Positions 24,771-36,581 of a DNA stretch of 64,000 bases are shown in pieces (the stretch's first letter is position 1; each line of letters opens with the position of its first letter). The stretch spans positions 1,984,001-2,048,000 of the forward strand of contig JBCAQO010000010.1 of the NCBI GenBank assembly GCA_039111635.1. Reading direction: 5' to 3'. The notes beneath the pieces are model-generated. The model was not told where the DNA came from, did not search any database, and worked only from the letters and a program-made list of their open reading frames with translations. Origin of the DNA: Heterobasidion occidentale (taxonomy: Eukaryota > Basidiomycota > Agaricomycetes > Russulales > Bondarzewiaceae). The position numbers and the translations under genes are program-made.

Positions 24771-26920
24771 TCATGCCTTCTCGCCGCCATTCTCGATCCT
24801 GACCTCTCCTCTTTTCTTCGCGCTGAGCTTCTGCATGCGCAACCGCTGGCTCTCTCCGATACCGAAACCATTCCGGAACACCATACGCACCTCTTCGAGA
24901 CTGAGCCCCGCCGTTTCGGGGAAGCAGAATACAACGAAGATAAACCCAAGGAGACAGAGACCGGCATAGAACCCGAACGCGCCCGCAGGCGTGATCTTGT
25001 CCATGAGCGAGAGGTATGTGGCTCCGATGAGTAAGTTGGCAGCCCAATTAATCGTCGTGGCAAGCGAGGATCCAATTCCACGAACTGAGAAAAATGATAA
25101 GGGTGCGAGGAACCAAAGGACAGAGATATCAGACGCACCTTCTAGTGAGAAGAATTCGCCCTGCTGCCAGGGAATATTTCCCAGACCCATCGCGTAAGAT
25201 GCAACATAGGCGATCATGGCGAACAGCACGACACTGGACCATGAGTGGTCGTATTTGGTCCCGTCGACGAGGACACCACCCGTCTTCTGAGTAAGATCTT
25301 CGAGAATCAACAGCGTCAGCTTCTCGAAGCGGGCAATGGAAGGCGAAGATCCCGAAGACCTGAGAAGGAAAGATTTGCACGCACAATGGAAAGCGATGCT
25401 TGCGAGGGTCAGCCCGAACACCATGCCCGGCGCGGAGATCAGCATGATCCTTCGGCGGCCGATGATATCAATGTATTTCAGTGCAAATAGCGTGAAGATG
25501 AAGTTGGTCCCGGATACAATCAGGCCGACTGCCGTCGGTTGATCGAAACCAATCTGCTTGAACAGAGTTGCGGAGTAGTACATCAACGTGTTAAAGCCAG
25601 ATAGCTGCTGGAATGCCTGCATGCCGCATGCGATAACTGCCGTGGTTTAGCATGAGTGCGTCAGATAAGAAGGATCTGCGGGACGCACTGAGGGCTCTCC
25701 GATTAACAGGAACGAAAAAGATTGAATGGCAGCGCTGTAGGAAGGTCGTCGAGCGGGTTATCTCGATGCTCTGCTTGACGGCGGCATTCAAGACTTTGGC
25801 CTGCCATCGGACGGATTGAGATTTCGCATAAAACACGTGCAACAGTGACCTACCTTGAGATCCACCTGCTCCGGAGTGGCATAGGCGTAAATTTTACCCA
25901 AAATGGCCCGTGCGGCATCACGTTCGCCGCGCTGGAGCAAGATACGCGCTAGCAGGCGACACAAGAGAACCAGTCAGCACATCCGTGCGGAGAATAGAGA
26001 TCAGGTATCATGGAAATCCTCTCACGTGATTCGGGAAGGAAAAACAAGAAGATGAACTGCAAGGAGGCGGGGACAGTGCCCAGGCCAACCATCCACCGCC
26101 ATCCGCCGTTCATATTCTCAAACCCTGCGTCGATCCCATACGCGATGACTTGACCAAGGGTGATCGCGACGACGTTTATTACGACCATGCGGCCGCGCAG
26201 ACGAGTAGGGGACAGCTCTTGGATATAGAGCGGCGCGATGCACGCGGCAATGCCGACGCCCCATCCGACGAGAAAACGCGTGCCAATCTGTAAGTAAAGC
26301 GTCAAAGATCGTGTAAGGGAAGGTGACCATGACGTAGGGGATCGTACCATTGCCCAGACGGTATGAGAGACGGCTTGACCTACGGCGCCACCGATGAAGA
26401 GAACATCTGCGATGCCCATGACAGGCCGTCGACCAATGACGTCCGAGAGCATTCCTGCCACGAGGCCTCCGAGTAACGCGCCGAGCGTTGTTGCCGAGGT
26501 AATTAATTCCTGGAATGAACGTCAGCAGTTGCAGTTGCAGATTCCCGGCTACATAGGGAAGGGCTTCGAACCTTCTGCACAGAGGAAAGTTCCACAGGGC
26601 CTAGGTCAGATCCAATCGACACTAGTGCGCCGGAAATGACGCCGGTATCGTAGCCTGGAAAGATGCGAATGAGCAAAGGCCTCGAAATGAAGACGCGAAT
26701 ACGCACCGAATAGCAATCCGGATATGCTGCTACAGAGCACAAGCATCCAGACGAACCAGGTCGTGCGCTCCTCACCCTCAGCTACTACGACGATGTCGGA
26801 TATTTCGCCATTGTTGATGTTGTTCACGATGTCGTCCTCGATGCGCGCCACATCGTTCTCGTTTGAGAGACGGTCTGAGTCCACATCCGCCACGGCGCGC
26901 TTTTCGTCGTAAGAGCTCAT
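24771..26920 (-). CDS. MFS sugar transporter, myo-inositol (ITR) type
   Basis: This is a 12-TM major facilitator of the plasma membrane, about 550 residues. The ATG at 26920 (MSSYDEKRAVADVDSD) is the first in frame and gives an acidic cytosolic N-terminus. TM1 leads into GLLFGYDTGVISGALVSIG. The A-motif is GMLSDVIGRRPVMG. The PESPR motif is formed across a splice junction before ILLQRGERDAARAILG. The TM7 signature is QAFQQLSGFNTLMYYSATLF and the PETAG motif is CFPETAGLSLEEV. The QLSGFNTLMYYS block and GGWRWMVGLGTVPA are typical of fungal proton/myo-inositol symporters rather than hexose carriers, so inositol is the likely substrate (inference). Introns are phase-consistent; one inside the C-terminal half is a multiple of three and reads through. 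Confidence 0.9.
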
Positions 26921-28580
26921 GTCGCGAAGTCGTTCGAAGTCGTTCGTGCGTGCTCGCGGTAACCAGTCAAGCCAGTCCAACGAACAGAAATTGTCGTCGG
27001 AATGGTGAGCGCTGGCAGATAAGATTGTGGGGATGCGGAAATAGTGGTGAGTGGGGACAGAACGCCCCGGATATAAATATCATGGAGAAAGGAGTGAATT
27101 TGCTCACGAGACCCGAGTCAGTTGAGCACGATGAAGAAGGATCGAGAAACAAGATCCCTTTCTCTGGCCTCTCCAAGTGGCGGCGGCGAAGAAAACTCAC
27201 GTCACAGACCGTAACGCTGGGCCGACATACCGCTTTTGGCCATCCAAGGTTCCTCGTCCTCCGCCTTGGCGCTCAGAACGGAATGCGGGGCGGATTTTTG
27301 TGGGGTAACAAACGAGACGAGAAACGACGATTGGCAAGGGTACCTTCACCTGATTCCATCACGCGTGCAGGTAGGGCGGGTTAGCTCGTACACACCGCTC
27401 GCAACCAGCAACATCCACTCCGGATGTCGGGACGAACCCTGCATTCAGGTTAAGGTTCTGAACACCACCTAGGAGTGCAGGAATGCATGGGCGTCCCAGA
27501 GGAAACTGCCCCCAAGGGTTGTATAGAGCTTTGAGTTATAGCTGTGCACGGGTCACAAATTACCGCCCAGCGATGAAAGCTGTAAATAATGTCAACACAA
27601 CGCTGATATTAGGATCGTGGCCCACAATGAACATCGACCTGTTCCTGTGCAGCGTGAAGCTGTTCGCACCAGGATTCGCCACAGGAAGAAAGGTTCACAT
27701 CAGATGCATCACAGGGACATAAGAAGAAGAAGAGTCCACATGATAGACCAGCTGTTATGCTGCAGCGCAACATCGTCTCTCTGTTAGAGCGAGTCTCGTC
27801 TCTGCTAGTGCTTGAGCCTGCTCATCTCGTTCCGACTCGCCGTACTTCTTCACCTCCCCTTACCTCTTGATTATAATGAAGAACGGGAGAACAGTCCCGC
27901 ATATCCGACGAAGACGGCGTTTCTTGCAGATCCGATGACGGATTGCACAGCTTGCCCCTCGTTCTTCTGTACCTCCCACAGAAAAAGATGCTTCAAGCAG
28001 GGTTCTTCGTGGCGGTGGCGGCGACCAGAGCGACTGCGCTTTGCAGGACGGACAGACAAGCAGAGTCGAGCAGGGAACAGGTGGCGTTGGACAGCCCGTC
28101 TTCCAGAGCTGTCCAAATGAGCCACATATAACAGAATTGCACAGAATGGAGGGAACAGAAGCTACATCGTAGCTAGGGTGCCCACTTAAAGCTGTAGTTG
28201 CCTGGTGGCCTGGTGTGTATTCTGCAGGTATGGTCAACTGTGCATTGCCCCCACATATGTGCTTCTATCGCGGGTTCATCAGCCCACGGGCTCATAGCAT
28301 CGACAACGTTTCAGCGGAAAGCCAGCCTCGTGTCGCAAGCGTGTCAATTCGCCGATGATGAATGAGTTTTTGGGTTCTCGATGATGGATGGTGGTTGGAT
28401 GAGCTGAGTTGAGGTCGACGTAAAGGGCCAGGCGCTAACGCCACTAGCCACGTGTGATTCTAGTCCCCGGGCAGCGGAGGAAACAACTTCAAAACAGCTG
28501 TGAACTGTACACTCAGACTGCGCCTCGCGCCTCTTCTCCTTTCATCTCTCTCTCTCTCATTTCTCTCGGGCAGCGCAAGA
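26921..28580. promoter_or_regulatory. divergent intergenic region, transporter / AMSH
   Basis: About 1.66 kb separates two divergent start codons. It holds both promoters and a CT-rich tract just before the AMSH start (about 28533-28567). No gene, tRNA or transposon signature was recognised. Confidence 0.5.
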
Positions 28581-31500
28581 ATGGCCTCATCTTCGAGTGC
28601 ACAATATACCCCACCTAATCATCGCCCACCTGCATCAATTACTGAGCTCGCAGAGCGAGCTAAGGCTAGCGTGTGGGACCCTGACAAGCCGCTCAAGCAT
28701 TGGCTGCGCACCGCTGAAGGAGCAAGGGCCGCTGGCAAGACTTACACGGAACAAGGAGACTTGGAGAATGCCTTTCTTGAACTAGCCAAAGCTGCGACAA
28801 TCGTGCTAGAGAAGATGCCAACGCACAAAGACTACAAGGTCCTTCTGAGCTCGACACAGCGGCATAATATGGGCCAGGTGAGTGTGCGCTACGTTTCTTG
28901 TGGATCTCATGTGTGTTTCGTGTGCGTGTATCCTCGTCTGGTGAAAATCTGTGGTGGTTCCGTGATAGATACCTCTGGCAATGGCGCCCACAGATGTTCG
29001 ACATACGCCATCGCGATCTGTAGCGCTTTTGCATGCCGTTACGCGGTGATGGAGTCGCAAATAATGAGGCCGCTTCCGCTGCAAATATTGCTCACGCATG
29101 GGAGCGGTCTGCTTTGATCACAGATCTCTATGTTGTTGAATCGCATGGCTCTGAATTGCTGTGATCGCTGTCCAATCTTTTTTATTGCTGTGCAGTCCTC
29201 AATAGAGCATGGACATCCCCACGGCTATCGTGTGATTCTCTAGTGTTTTGGTGCATTCCCTCAGGATGCTCGATGATACATCAAAGACAGCAGGCTGTTG
29301 CTGCAGGCACCCTAAACTGGCTTTCATCCACTGATCTCTATCTGCGACTCTAGAACCACTTCTTGCTAGCGTTCGCTCGGATGGTATAGATTGTCCTCCT
29401 ACCTAGGACAATGTCGATCACTTACTCCGAGCATCTCAGGTCTTCTATCTTCTTCCTTCCTCCATTTGGTGTCTGTATCAAGCAATCCGCTGATGACATC
29501 GCGTTGTTCCATTATAGCATGGCCAGAAGATACTCGACGATCTCGCCAACATCAAGAAAGCGCTAATCGAACAGTACGAGAACTGGACAGCGACTCACTC
29601 AGCGTCGTCTTCTTCCGCACAACCGTCACCGTACCACCCGACGACGCCGGGCTCGTCGCTATCCGCAGGCATCACATCCCGAAACAGCTATGCAGATGCT
29701 TCGCCACGTTCGATTCTCACTGGGTCGTCGTCAGCCTCTACGCAATCGAGTGTTCGAAGTCGAGGCTCCACGGCGCCAACATCAGCACCCGGGCGTGGAC
29801 CGAGAACCCCATCTCCATACCGTCAGAGCATGGAGGACGATGAAGCCGCTAGGCGGGCCAGGGAGGATGCGATCAGGAGAGACTCGGAACGAAGACGTGA
29901 AGAGAATCGCGCTCAGCATGGGTCCGGACCGGCCTCGGCACCCTCGAGGAGGAATTACCAAGAGGATTGGGCACTCGCTGAAAAAATGCGATTAGATGCC
30001 GAGAGGGAGGAGGCAGAGCGGAGGAGGGAAGAGGAGGCGAGGAGAAGGATAGAGGACATGCGAATATCAACGGCGGAACAGAGGAGACAGGAGACAGAAG
30101 GCATTACGAGGCGCCAGCAGGAGTCGGAGGCTGCTGCACGTGCTGTACGAGGCCTGGATCCCGCCATGCCGCAGCCTGCTATCGCGCTTGCTATGCCTGC
30201 TGCCGCGCGCGCGAGCTCGTCCATGGCGACGTCACCCTTTCCTGCAGAAAGCGGTGAGCCAAGCAGTGGGTTTATGCAAATGCCGCTCGAGAGTCCGACA
30301 AGGTGCGTCCTCGGCCCAGATGAAGGTTTGGTATTTACAATGAACGTTTTTGTCTCATGTAGGGGAGATCCAGCGCCGAGGCCTTCTCGAACGTACGTGC
30401 CTTCCTTACATGCACAGGGCGTTAGGCATTCGTCAGCTGACGAGTGCAACACGCAGGCCCGTTTTGCCTCCGATGACTACCACCTCTCCTCCCCCGCGCG
30501 CAGGAATTCAATACCCTTCGCTCATGTCCCAACACCAGATGAAACAAGGATATACCCCTTCACTTGGATCGATGTTTCATCAACCTGCGATGCAGAACGC
30601 TCAGCGGAGTTCGTCCGGCTTGCTTCTATTTCCGTCGGAGCCCTCTTCGTCTCGGGATTATATTCCAACATACTTCCTAGACCATCCATGCCGACGCCCT
30701 CTCCCGGCCTGTCGTATGGAGAGCCATCCAGCTCGCAGAGCCATCGGCATGGTCCACCACCGTCTGGCCGACCCCCACCACTGCCTCCGAAAGAGCCCTA
30801 TGCACCAAACCATTCCCACTCTTCCAGTCTCAACCCTCATCACCAGCGAAGCGAGTCGTCTCGCATTCAACCGGGCACCGCCGACCCCGTCAACCGCGAC
30901 TTGAAAGTGGTCAGTTTCCCGCGCGACTGTCTCAATCGCTTCCTGTCCATCGCGGCTATCAACACGTCGAGGAACAGGGAAACATGTGGACTGCTGCTTG
31001 GAAAAGACAAGGGGAGTAGGTATCTGGTGACTACGTTACTCATACCGAAGCAGTATTCGACGAGCGATACGTGCACAATGGATGAGGAGGAGCTGGTCAT
31101 GCAGTTCACGGAGGAGCGGTCGCTGATCACTTTGGGCTGGGTAGGTGCCCTCTGTGTTGGGATGTGCGCCTAACTGATCATGTGTGATTCAGATTCACAC
31201 GCATCCGACACAATCGTGTTTGTCACCGTCGTTCGACATCTCCAATATGAATCTGATAGCTAATGCACTCCATTCACCGTGCAGGTTTCATGTCCTCCGT
31301 CGATCTTCACACACATAGCGGTTTCCAGCGGATGCTGCCCGAATCGTTCGCAGTAGTCTGCGCGCCTAAGTCCACGCCAAAGTAGGCGCCTGTTGTAAAC
31401 TTTATGCCTATTGTAAACTGAGTGATGAGTGCAGCTTTGGCATCTTCCGTTTGACGGACCCACCCGGTTTGCAGACAATCTTGGACTGCAAGGCGAAGGA

Positions 31501-31671
31501 GGCGTTTCACCCCCATCCGAGTTGTCCGATATACACTGTGAGCTTTCGCGTCATCTCTATACTCCGGCACTGATTTCGATCCTGTTTCTTTTTTCCGCTG
31601 CTCGATAGGATGCGGATAAAGGACATGTGCAGATAAAGGATCTAGCACTGGAGATCGTCGATCTGCGATGA
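28581..31671 (+). CDS. AMSH/STAMBP-type JAMM deubiquitinase
   Basis: This zinc isopeptidase cleaves K63-linked ubiquitin on endosomal ESCRT cargo; about 680 residues. The ATG at 28581 starts [12 protein letters not shown]. An N-terminal USP8-dimer/MIT-like helical domain follows ([56 protein letters not shown]). Next is a Ser/Pro-rich linker and a charged coiled coil ([20 protein letters not shown]), then a long Pro-rich linker. The C-terminal JAMM domain has [10 protein letters not shown] (Glu), the metal motif [20 protein letters not shown] (HxHPxxxSxxD) and AMSH-typical [15 protein letters not shown]. The stop is TGA at 31669. The first intron (28878-29517) is 640 nt, far longer than the others. 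All other introns are short and in phase. Catalytic residues are intact. Confidence 0.93.
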
Positions 31672-33266
31672 TAATGGGGGTGTTTTCGGACCTTTATTTG
31701 TATAGTGTTCATCCTTCTAGCATTTTTTTTTGCAAAGCTAGAGCTGCTGTGGGTTTTATTTTGTACTCGTACCTGGACACTGCTCATAGTACAGCGTCCT
31801 ATCGCATACTGCACGACGATAATAATGCAATCATCGATGCTTTGACAACAGGCTTGGGGCTGGATTAAGTCAGCTGGACTCGTGCCGTGTTGGTTTCGAG
31901 AGTCAGGCGTTCACCGTCACGCCACTACTGTCGACTTCCAAGCGCCATCTTTCCATTGATTCCTGCTTTCAAAATCATCTCTACAAAGTGCATAAAAGTC
32001 ACCACTAGAGAATCACAGTGCATTCATACTGTGAGTGTCATATCGAGCGTTGTACTTGAGCGATGAGCTTACTCCATGTACCCGCAGTCCTGTAAATTTA
32101 TGGACTTGTGTAATGCACATAAGGACTCTGTATGCGGATCGCTTCACGATAACAAGAGATTATGAGAGCGCAGGTTGACAAGTCCCTGTGGAGTCGGACA
32201 CAGAAACGGAAGTGTCTTGCCAAGTGCCAACTCACGCAGTACTCATGACTCGTCACAACGACAGCTTCTCAGATTTCTAATTCCCAGCTGACCGTCTTTC
32301 TTATCTCTTGCTATGTTCTATGCCCCTATTCAATGTCGATCAACGACTTCGCACGACGAACCCATCCTAGAGGATACTTTAAGCCATATAGATATGGCTC
32401 CTGCTCAGATGCCAGAACTCTTCGCTTGAGCTGGGTTTATCTGCTATCGTACTGCAGGAAGCGCCGTTCTCACTGCTGTCCGAGTCCACGAATCGGACTT
32501 CTGGCAACATGTCTAGCTCTTGAGGCCTTCTTTGGACTCGCGGTGGACCCCAAGACATGCACAAGTAGCCGTAACACTTCCATCGAAGGTAGCGGAGATT
32601 TAGCAGATCATGTCGAGGAAGTAGAATGTGACATCATATCATGGAATGATGTTGGGAATGTTGGGATGTCTTAGATTCTAGTTGGTGGTACTTCGATCTC
32701 TGTCGGTATGTCAGTTTTCAATGCTTGTAAGATGTCATATTTTCAGCTTATCCCGGAGATCCGCCTATGTTTTTGCATTTGGTTCACAAGAGGTCGATTC
32801 AAGAAGGCCATCTCGCCAGATTTGACGAACACGTTGTTTCCTCGTGGATGTCGTATCGGAAGTAGAAACGGAAGTTCCCAAATTTGCGTCATCACCTGGT
32901 TTCCTGATCGGTAACATACTCAAGGACACGACGGGTGCTTTTGTAAGAGAGCAGACACTGGCGATATGATCATGCATTATTCTCTACCGATCCTCATAAT
33001 CATTCATGGACCAAGTTTAAGTGAGTGCCTTACACAATAAGCATGAGGTTGTTGCATGGCTTCCAAGCCTTCTGTTTCACCTATCTTTATCAAACATCTC
33101 AGGGCGTCATGCTCAGTGTTGCGAAACGGCCCGAGATCCCTCGCCGAAGCAGCGTGTCGCCCGCTGACCCAGAGGATACAAACCCCGGCAATTAAGCGCT
33201 CCAAACACTTCTCTCTTGACCTCATCCTATAGCCCACCTCCCACGCCTTTCTCTACTCAACCTGCC
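31672..33266. other. intergenic region with unexplained short open frames
   Basis: About 1.6 kb. Short frames near 32430-32520, 32750-32830 and 32850-32960 read like scattered exons or a decayed gene, but no family could be recognised and no consistent intron set joins them. An upstream exon of the next gene near 33110-33190 cannot be excluded. Confidence 0.35.
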
Positions 33267-34840
33267 ATGATTCCTTCGATGCTCCCTCCATCGGTCATGT
33301 CCCCATCTTCGGTGGCATCCTCGATCACGATGGTGCCGTCCCCTGCCCGACCCATATACGATGGTTTCCAGACAAATTCCAGCGTCGATTTCGAGATTGA
33401 GCACGTTCCAATGTCGAGCCCTGCAAAGCCACCTAGGCCACTTATGCGTAGAGGGATGTCTGACTATTCGAATGAGAGTATGTTGCAGACGAGCGTCGCT
33501 AGATCGTTGCCGCCAAAGCCCGCCCATTCTCTGTCTCCGGTCGTATACCAGTTGATCCTGCAAATCTAACGTTGTTTTTTCGTACGAAGGTAGGTGCCGC
33601 TGCGGATCTTTCTCACCAACGTTCATTGATCCTGATCGCTATCATTTCAGAGCGGAATTACCCACTCTCTCGATTTTCCAATTGACGTAGATTATGACAC
33701 ACCACCAGCCCTTGACGTTCTCATGGCTGCATGCCACCCGCATCAATCTCCTGAAGACGAATATACCGACAGCGAGTCTCTGTTCTACCCATCTAATCTT
33801 CCATTGACGACCTCTCTCGAAATCGCAAACCATCCTATTCTGGAGGCCCTCCGCAATACGCTATTTCCAAGTCTCCAGGTGGGCATTACTTGACTGCGCT
33901 CCGCGATAAACTTGAGATCGTCGCCGCGGGGGCACAAATGCCCGCACAGCCACAAGAGAATGATTCTCGTGTTGCCACCGTCATTGTCACTCTACCTGTC
34001 AGATTCCGCGGAGGTGCGTTCATTGTGCGCAGTTCGGATGGTGAAGAGGAACAGTATACGGGTCGTGGGGCAAGAGCGGACAGATGGAATGGGTTGGGTA
34101 CTTGGCCGATTGCGATGTTCAAGTGGAACCGGTGCAGAAAGGGTGCAGGGTCTCGATATCATATGCCGTGCACTTGAAGACCTTCGGCCCTTCGGGCGTA
34201 CAGCCCGATCCTCTCATCTCTCCGAGCGACTATTTTCTGGATCTGCTGGCACCTGTTCTCAATATGTCTCGCGGGAGGATGATCGCTTTCTATCTCAGCG
34301 GGGATTATCGTGTGAACCCTGCAGACGTACTCGCAGAGTCTCTCGTACCGTATGTGAGTGACCATCACTAAACCATTCACAGTCTATCTTCCGTTCATCA
34401 CTGATATCGTGCTACTATAGCTGAAGGGCGGGGACTCTATATTGTATCACGCTATCAAGCTCTATAAACTCTCTCCTGAACTCAGATGGACAGCCGGCGG
34501 GTATATTTGGCCTGTTGATCGAACTGTCGAATGTGGTCCCGAAGTTGAGGGAAGCCCGTACAGTGCTGGTCGCAGATCGCTCAACGGTAATACCTGGCGC
34601 CAACCTGCTGTGAGAGGCGCGTTCAGCACATATGGCGAAGAGGCGGACGAGGAGGAGGAAGTCGAGAACTTACGCAGCCGAGTGGAGGAGAGCGGCGCTA
34701 TCCCTCTTTCGGAGGCGGATATCACTGTCCTAACAGACAAAACTTCGATGCCGATATCAAAGGAGAGGGTACCTCTTGTGTCCGCTGGTGCGTTGGACAA
34801 GTTGATTGTAAACATCCTTTTGGTGGTGTATGTTCCGTGA
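33267..34840 (+). CDS. degenerate 2OG-Fe(II) oxygenase-like protein
   Basis: The ATG at 33267 (MIPSMLPPSVMSPSS) begins a Ser/Pro-rich, disordered N-terminus; an upstream exon is possible. The core block is RFRGGAFIVRSSDGEEEQYT, then MEWVGYLADCDVQVEPVQKG and CRVSISYAVHLKTFG. This matches the order GGxLxV...W.AFYSDCEHEV.PVTSGxRV seen in fungal prolyl-hydroxylase-like 2OG oxygenases. The His of the usual CEHEV is Val here, so one iron ligand seems lost. The C-terminus contains WTAGGYIWPVDRTVECG and an acidic tract (EEADEEEEVENL). Two one-base losses break the frame: about 33873-33878 (FPSL/PGGHYLTALRDKLE) and about 34080-34086 (RADR/MEWVGYL). Function is unknown; it may be a binding or structural protein rather than an enzyme. 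Confidence 0.65.
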
Positions 34841-35316
34841 CATGGAAGGTAAGGTTGGCACATGTTTTCTCTCCAAATTTGGGTCTAGGTTGTATCTTAC
34901 TGTACTCACGCGTGTACTAAGTAGTTGACTAGTTTGCCGACTGACCCGCTGTACTACTCGCTGTATCTCTTACGTCGTCGCATATGCACACTGGTTCAAG
35001 TACCCTCTAATATGCATCGTATTTATAGGTCAAGCATCTGAAGGCGAAAATTACTTATGTGTTGCTATCGCGTTTGGGTTTTATGGCATGGGGACCACAA
35101 GGGGCTTAGGCACGTTAGGCGCACGCTTATCGTGACACTAAGAGCTTCTCGAATCACCCCGTTTTTATTTAAGCCATCTGCCCTTCGAATAGTTTAGATT
35201 TGGATAAAAAGCCAGGTCATCAACTGCTTCGATAGGCTTGCTGCAGCTGTACTCGCGATTTCATCGCAGGTAGATGGTGTTTCTCGAACACAAGATAGTA
35301 TCAAGGATTAAGATCT
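34841..35316. other. intergenic / sirtuin upstream
   Basis: About 475 bp between co-directional genes with no coding signal seen. Confidence 0.45.
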
Positions 35317-36390
35317 ATGGATCTAGATGGCCGCCAAGCCAACAGTAGAGCCTTCAGCTATAGTATCATCAACAGCAGCGCCCTCGGGTGCATGTTTACC
35401 GCGTTCCGAGAAACATTGGCCTCGTCGAAGAACATCATTGCGATTGCTGGTGCTGGACTATCCGCTGCATCTGGTGAGGATTTATTCGCTAGGGCGTTGA
35501 ATAGTCCATTGATGAACACGGATTCAGGCATACCAACATTCAGAGGTGCGGGCGGAATGTGGCGCAAGCATGATGCCTTGATGCTCGCCGCCCCAGCAGC
35601 GTTTCGTGGAAGTCCATCAAGAGTATGGCAGTTTTATCACTACCAGCGTGAAAAGTGAGCCTTATATCATCTCTTTATTGAGTCATGTTTCAAAGAGCGC
35701 TCACAGCACAACCCAATGATGCCCACATCGCCCTTGCCAAATTCTCTCTCCCTGAGTACAGAGAGCAGATAGCGCCAGGTTCAGCCTTTACTCTCATCAC
35801 GCAAACGTCGACGGGCTTAGCAGGCGAGCTCTGGATCATGCCGCACCACTACCGGTCTTGAAAGCACTGATAATTCATCGACGATGCTCGAGATGCATGG
35901 TCGCTTATTCGACGTCGTTTGCACTGCGTATGGGTGTGGGAACCGTGCAGAAATCCATGATTCGCCTATATGTCCAGCTCTCGAGGCACCGAGTCCCTCC
36001 TAGAAGCAGGTTCCATGGAGCCAGAAATAGACGAGGCAGACCTGCCCCGCTGTCGCAAATGTGGAGCACTTGCAAGACCAGGAGTGGTTTGGTTTGGCGA
36101 GAACCTCGCCACATGGAGGATATTTTTGCGTTGGTTGAGAGAGCCGACTTAGCCCTCGTCATTGGGACGTCTTCTACCGTGAGATTTACCGTCAGGACTC
36201 GCAAAGGAGCTATTGGCAGCCCGGTTTGGTCCCAGGTTTATCCTGCTGCCAAGTTAGGAGCGAAGTGAAGGAGCGCGGAGGTAAAGTCGCTGTGTTCAAT
36301 GCGGATCGAAGTAATGGAGATGAAGAAGCAGACTTCCTGTTCCTTGGCCCCTGCGAAACTATGTTACCAGACGCACTTGGTATCGAATAG
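35317..36390 (+). CDS. Sir2-family NAD-dependent deacylase, SIRT5-like (frame broken)
   Basis: This is a class III sirtuin with NAD-dependent deacylase chemistry, probably mitochondrial or cytosolic. Motifs in order are NAD-binding [14 protein letters not shown] then [16 protein letters not shown] (joined by splicing), the class III region [17 protein letters not shown][N][11 protein letters not shown], the catalytic-His block [12 protein letters not shown], zinc Cys in YGCGN...ICPAL and [19 protein letters not shown] and VIGTSSTV. It ends LPDALGIE at 36388. Five one-base losses interrupt it, at about 35803-35806 (conserved QNVDG), 35867-35870, 35978-35984, 36103-36108 and 36262-36265. Restoring each gives an otherwise continuous sirtuin, so the identity is firm. 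Whether the gene works is open. The start is uncertain because a second ATG at 35328 opens a different frame that may be the true N-terminus. Confidence 0.85.
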
Positions 36391-36581
36391 CTGATGCAAA
36401 TTTCAAACATCACCTGTATAATGCTAACGCATCCAGTGCATCAACCTCATGAGTCACAGCAGCCTTGACCGAGTGAGCATGTTACACCGCTAATAATTAT
36501 AAATGCGACTAGCTATAAACCCAAAGCATCCCACCTAGATAGCAACCTATACGACGGTCCGCCTTTACAGCTAAAGAGTGA

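Noticed and set aside
28500..29117. Read-through protein covering AMSH exon 1 and the following intron
   Set aside because: The GTGAGT donor at 28878 and the family-consistent join to HGQKILDD at 29518 show that the rest of that frame is intronic.
30640..30700. Frameshift in the AMSH proline-rich linker
   Set aside because: A 47-nt intron (GTCGGA ... CCTAG) explains the change of frame between LLLF and PSMPTPSPG.
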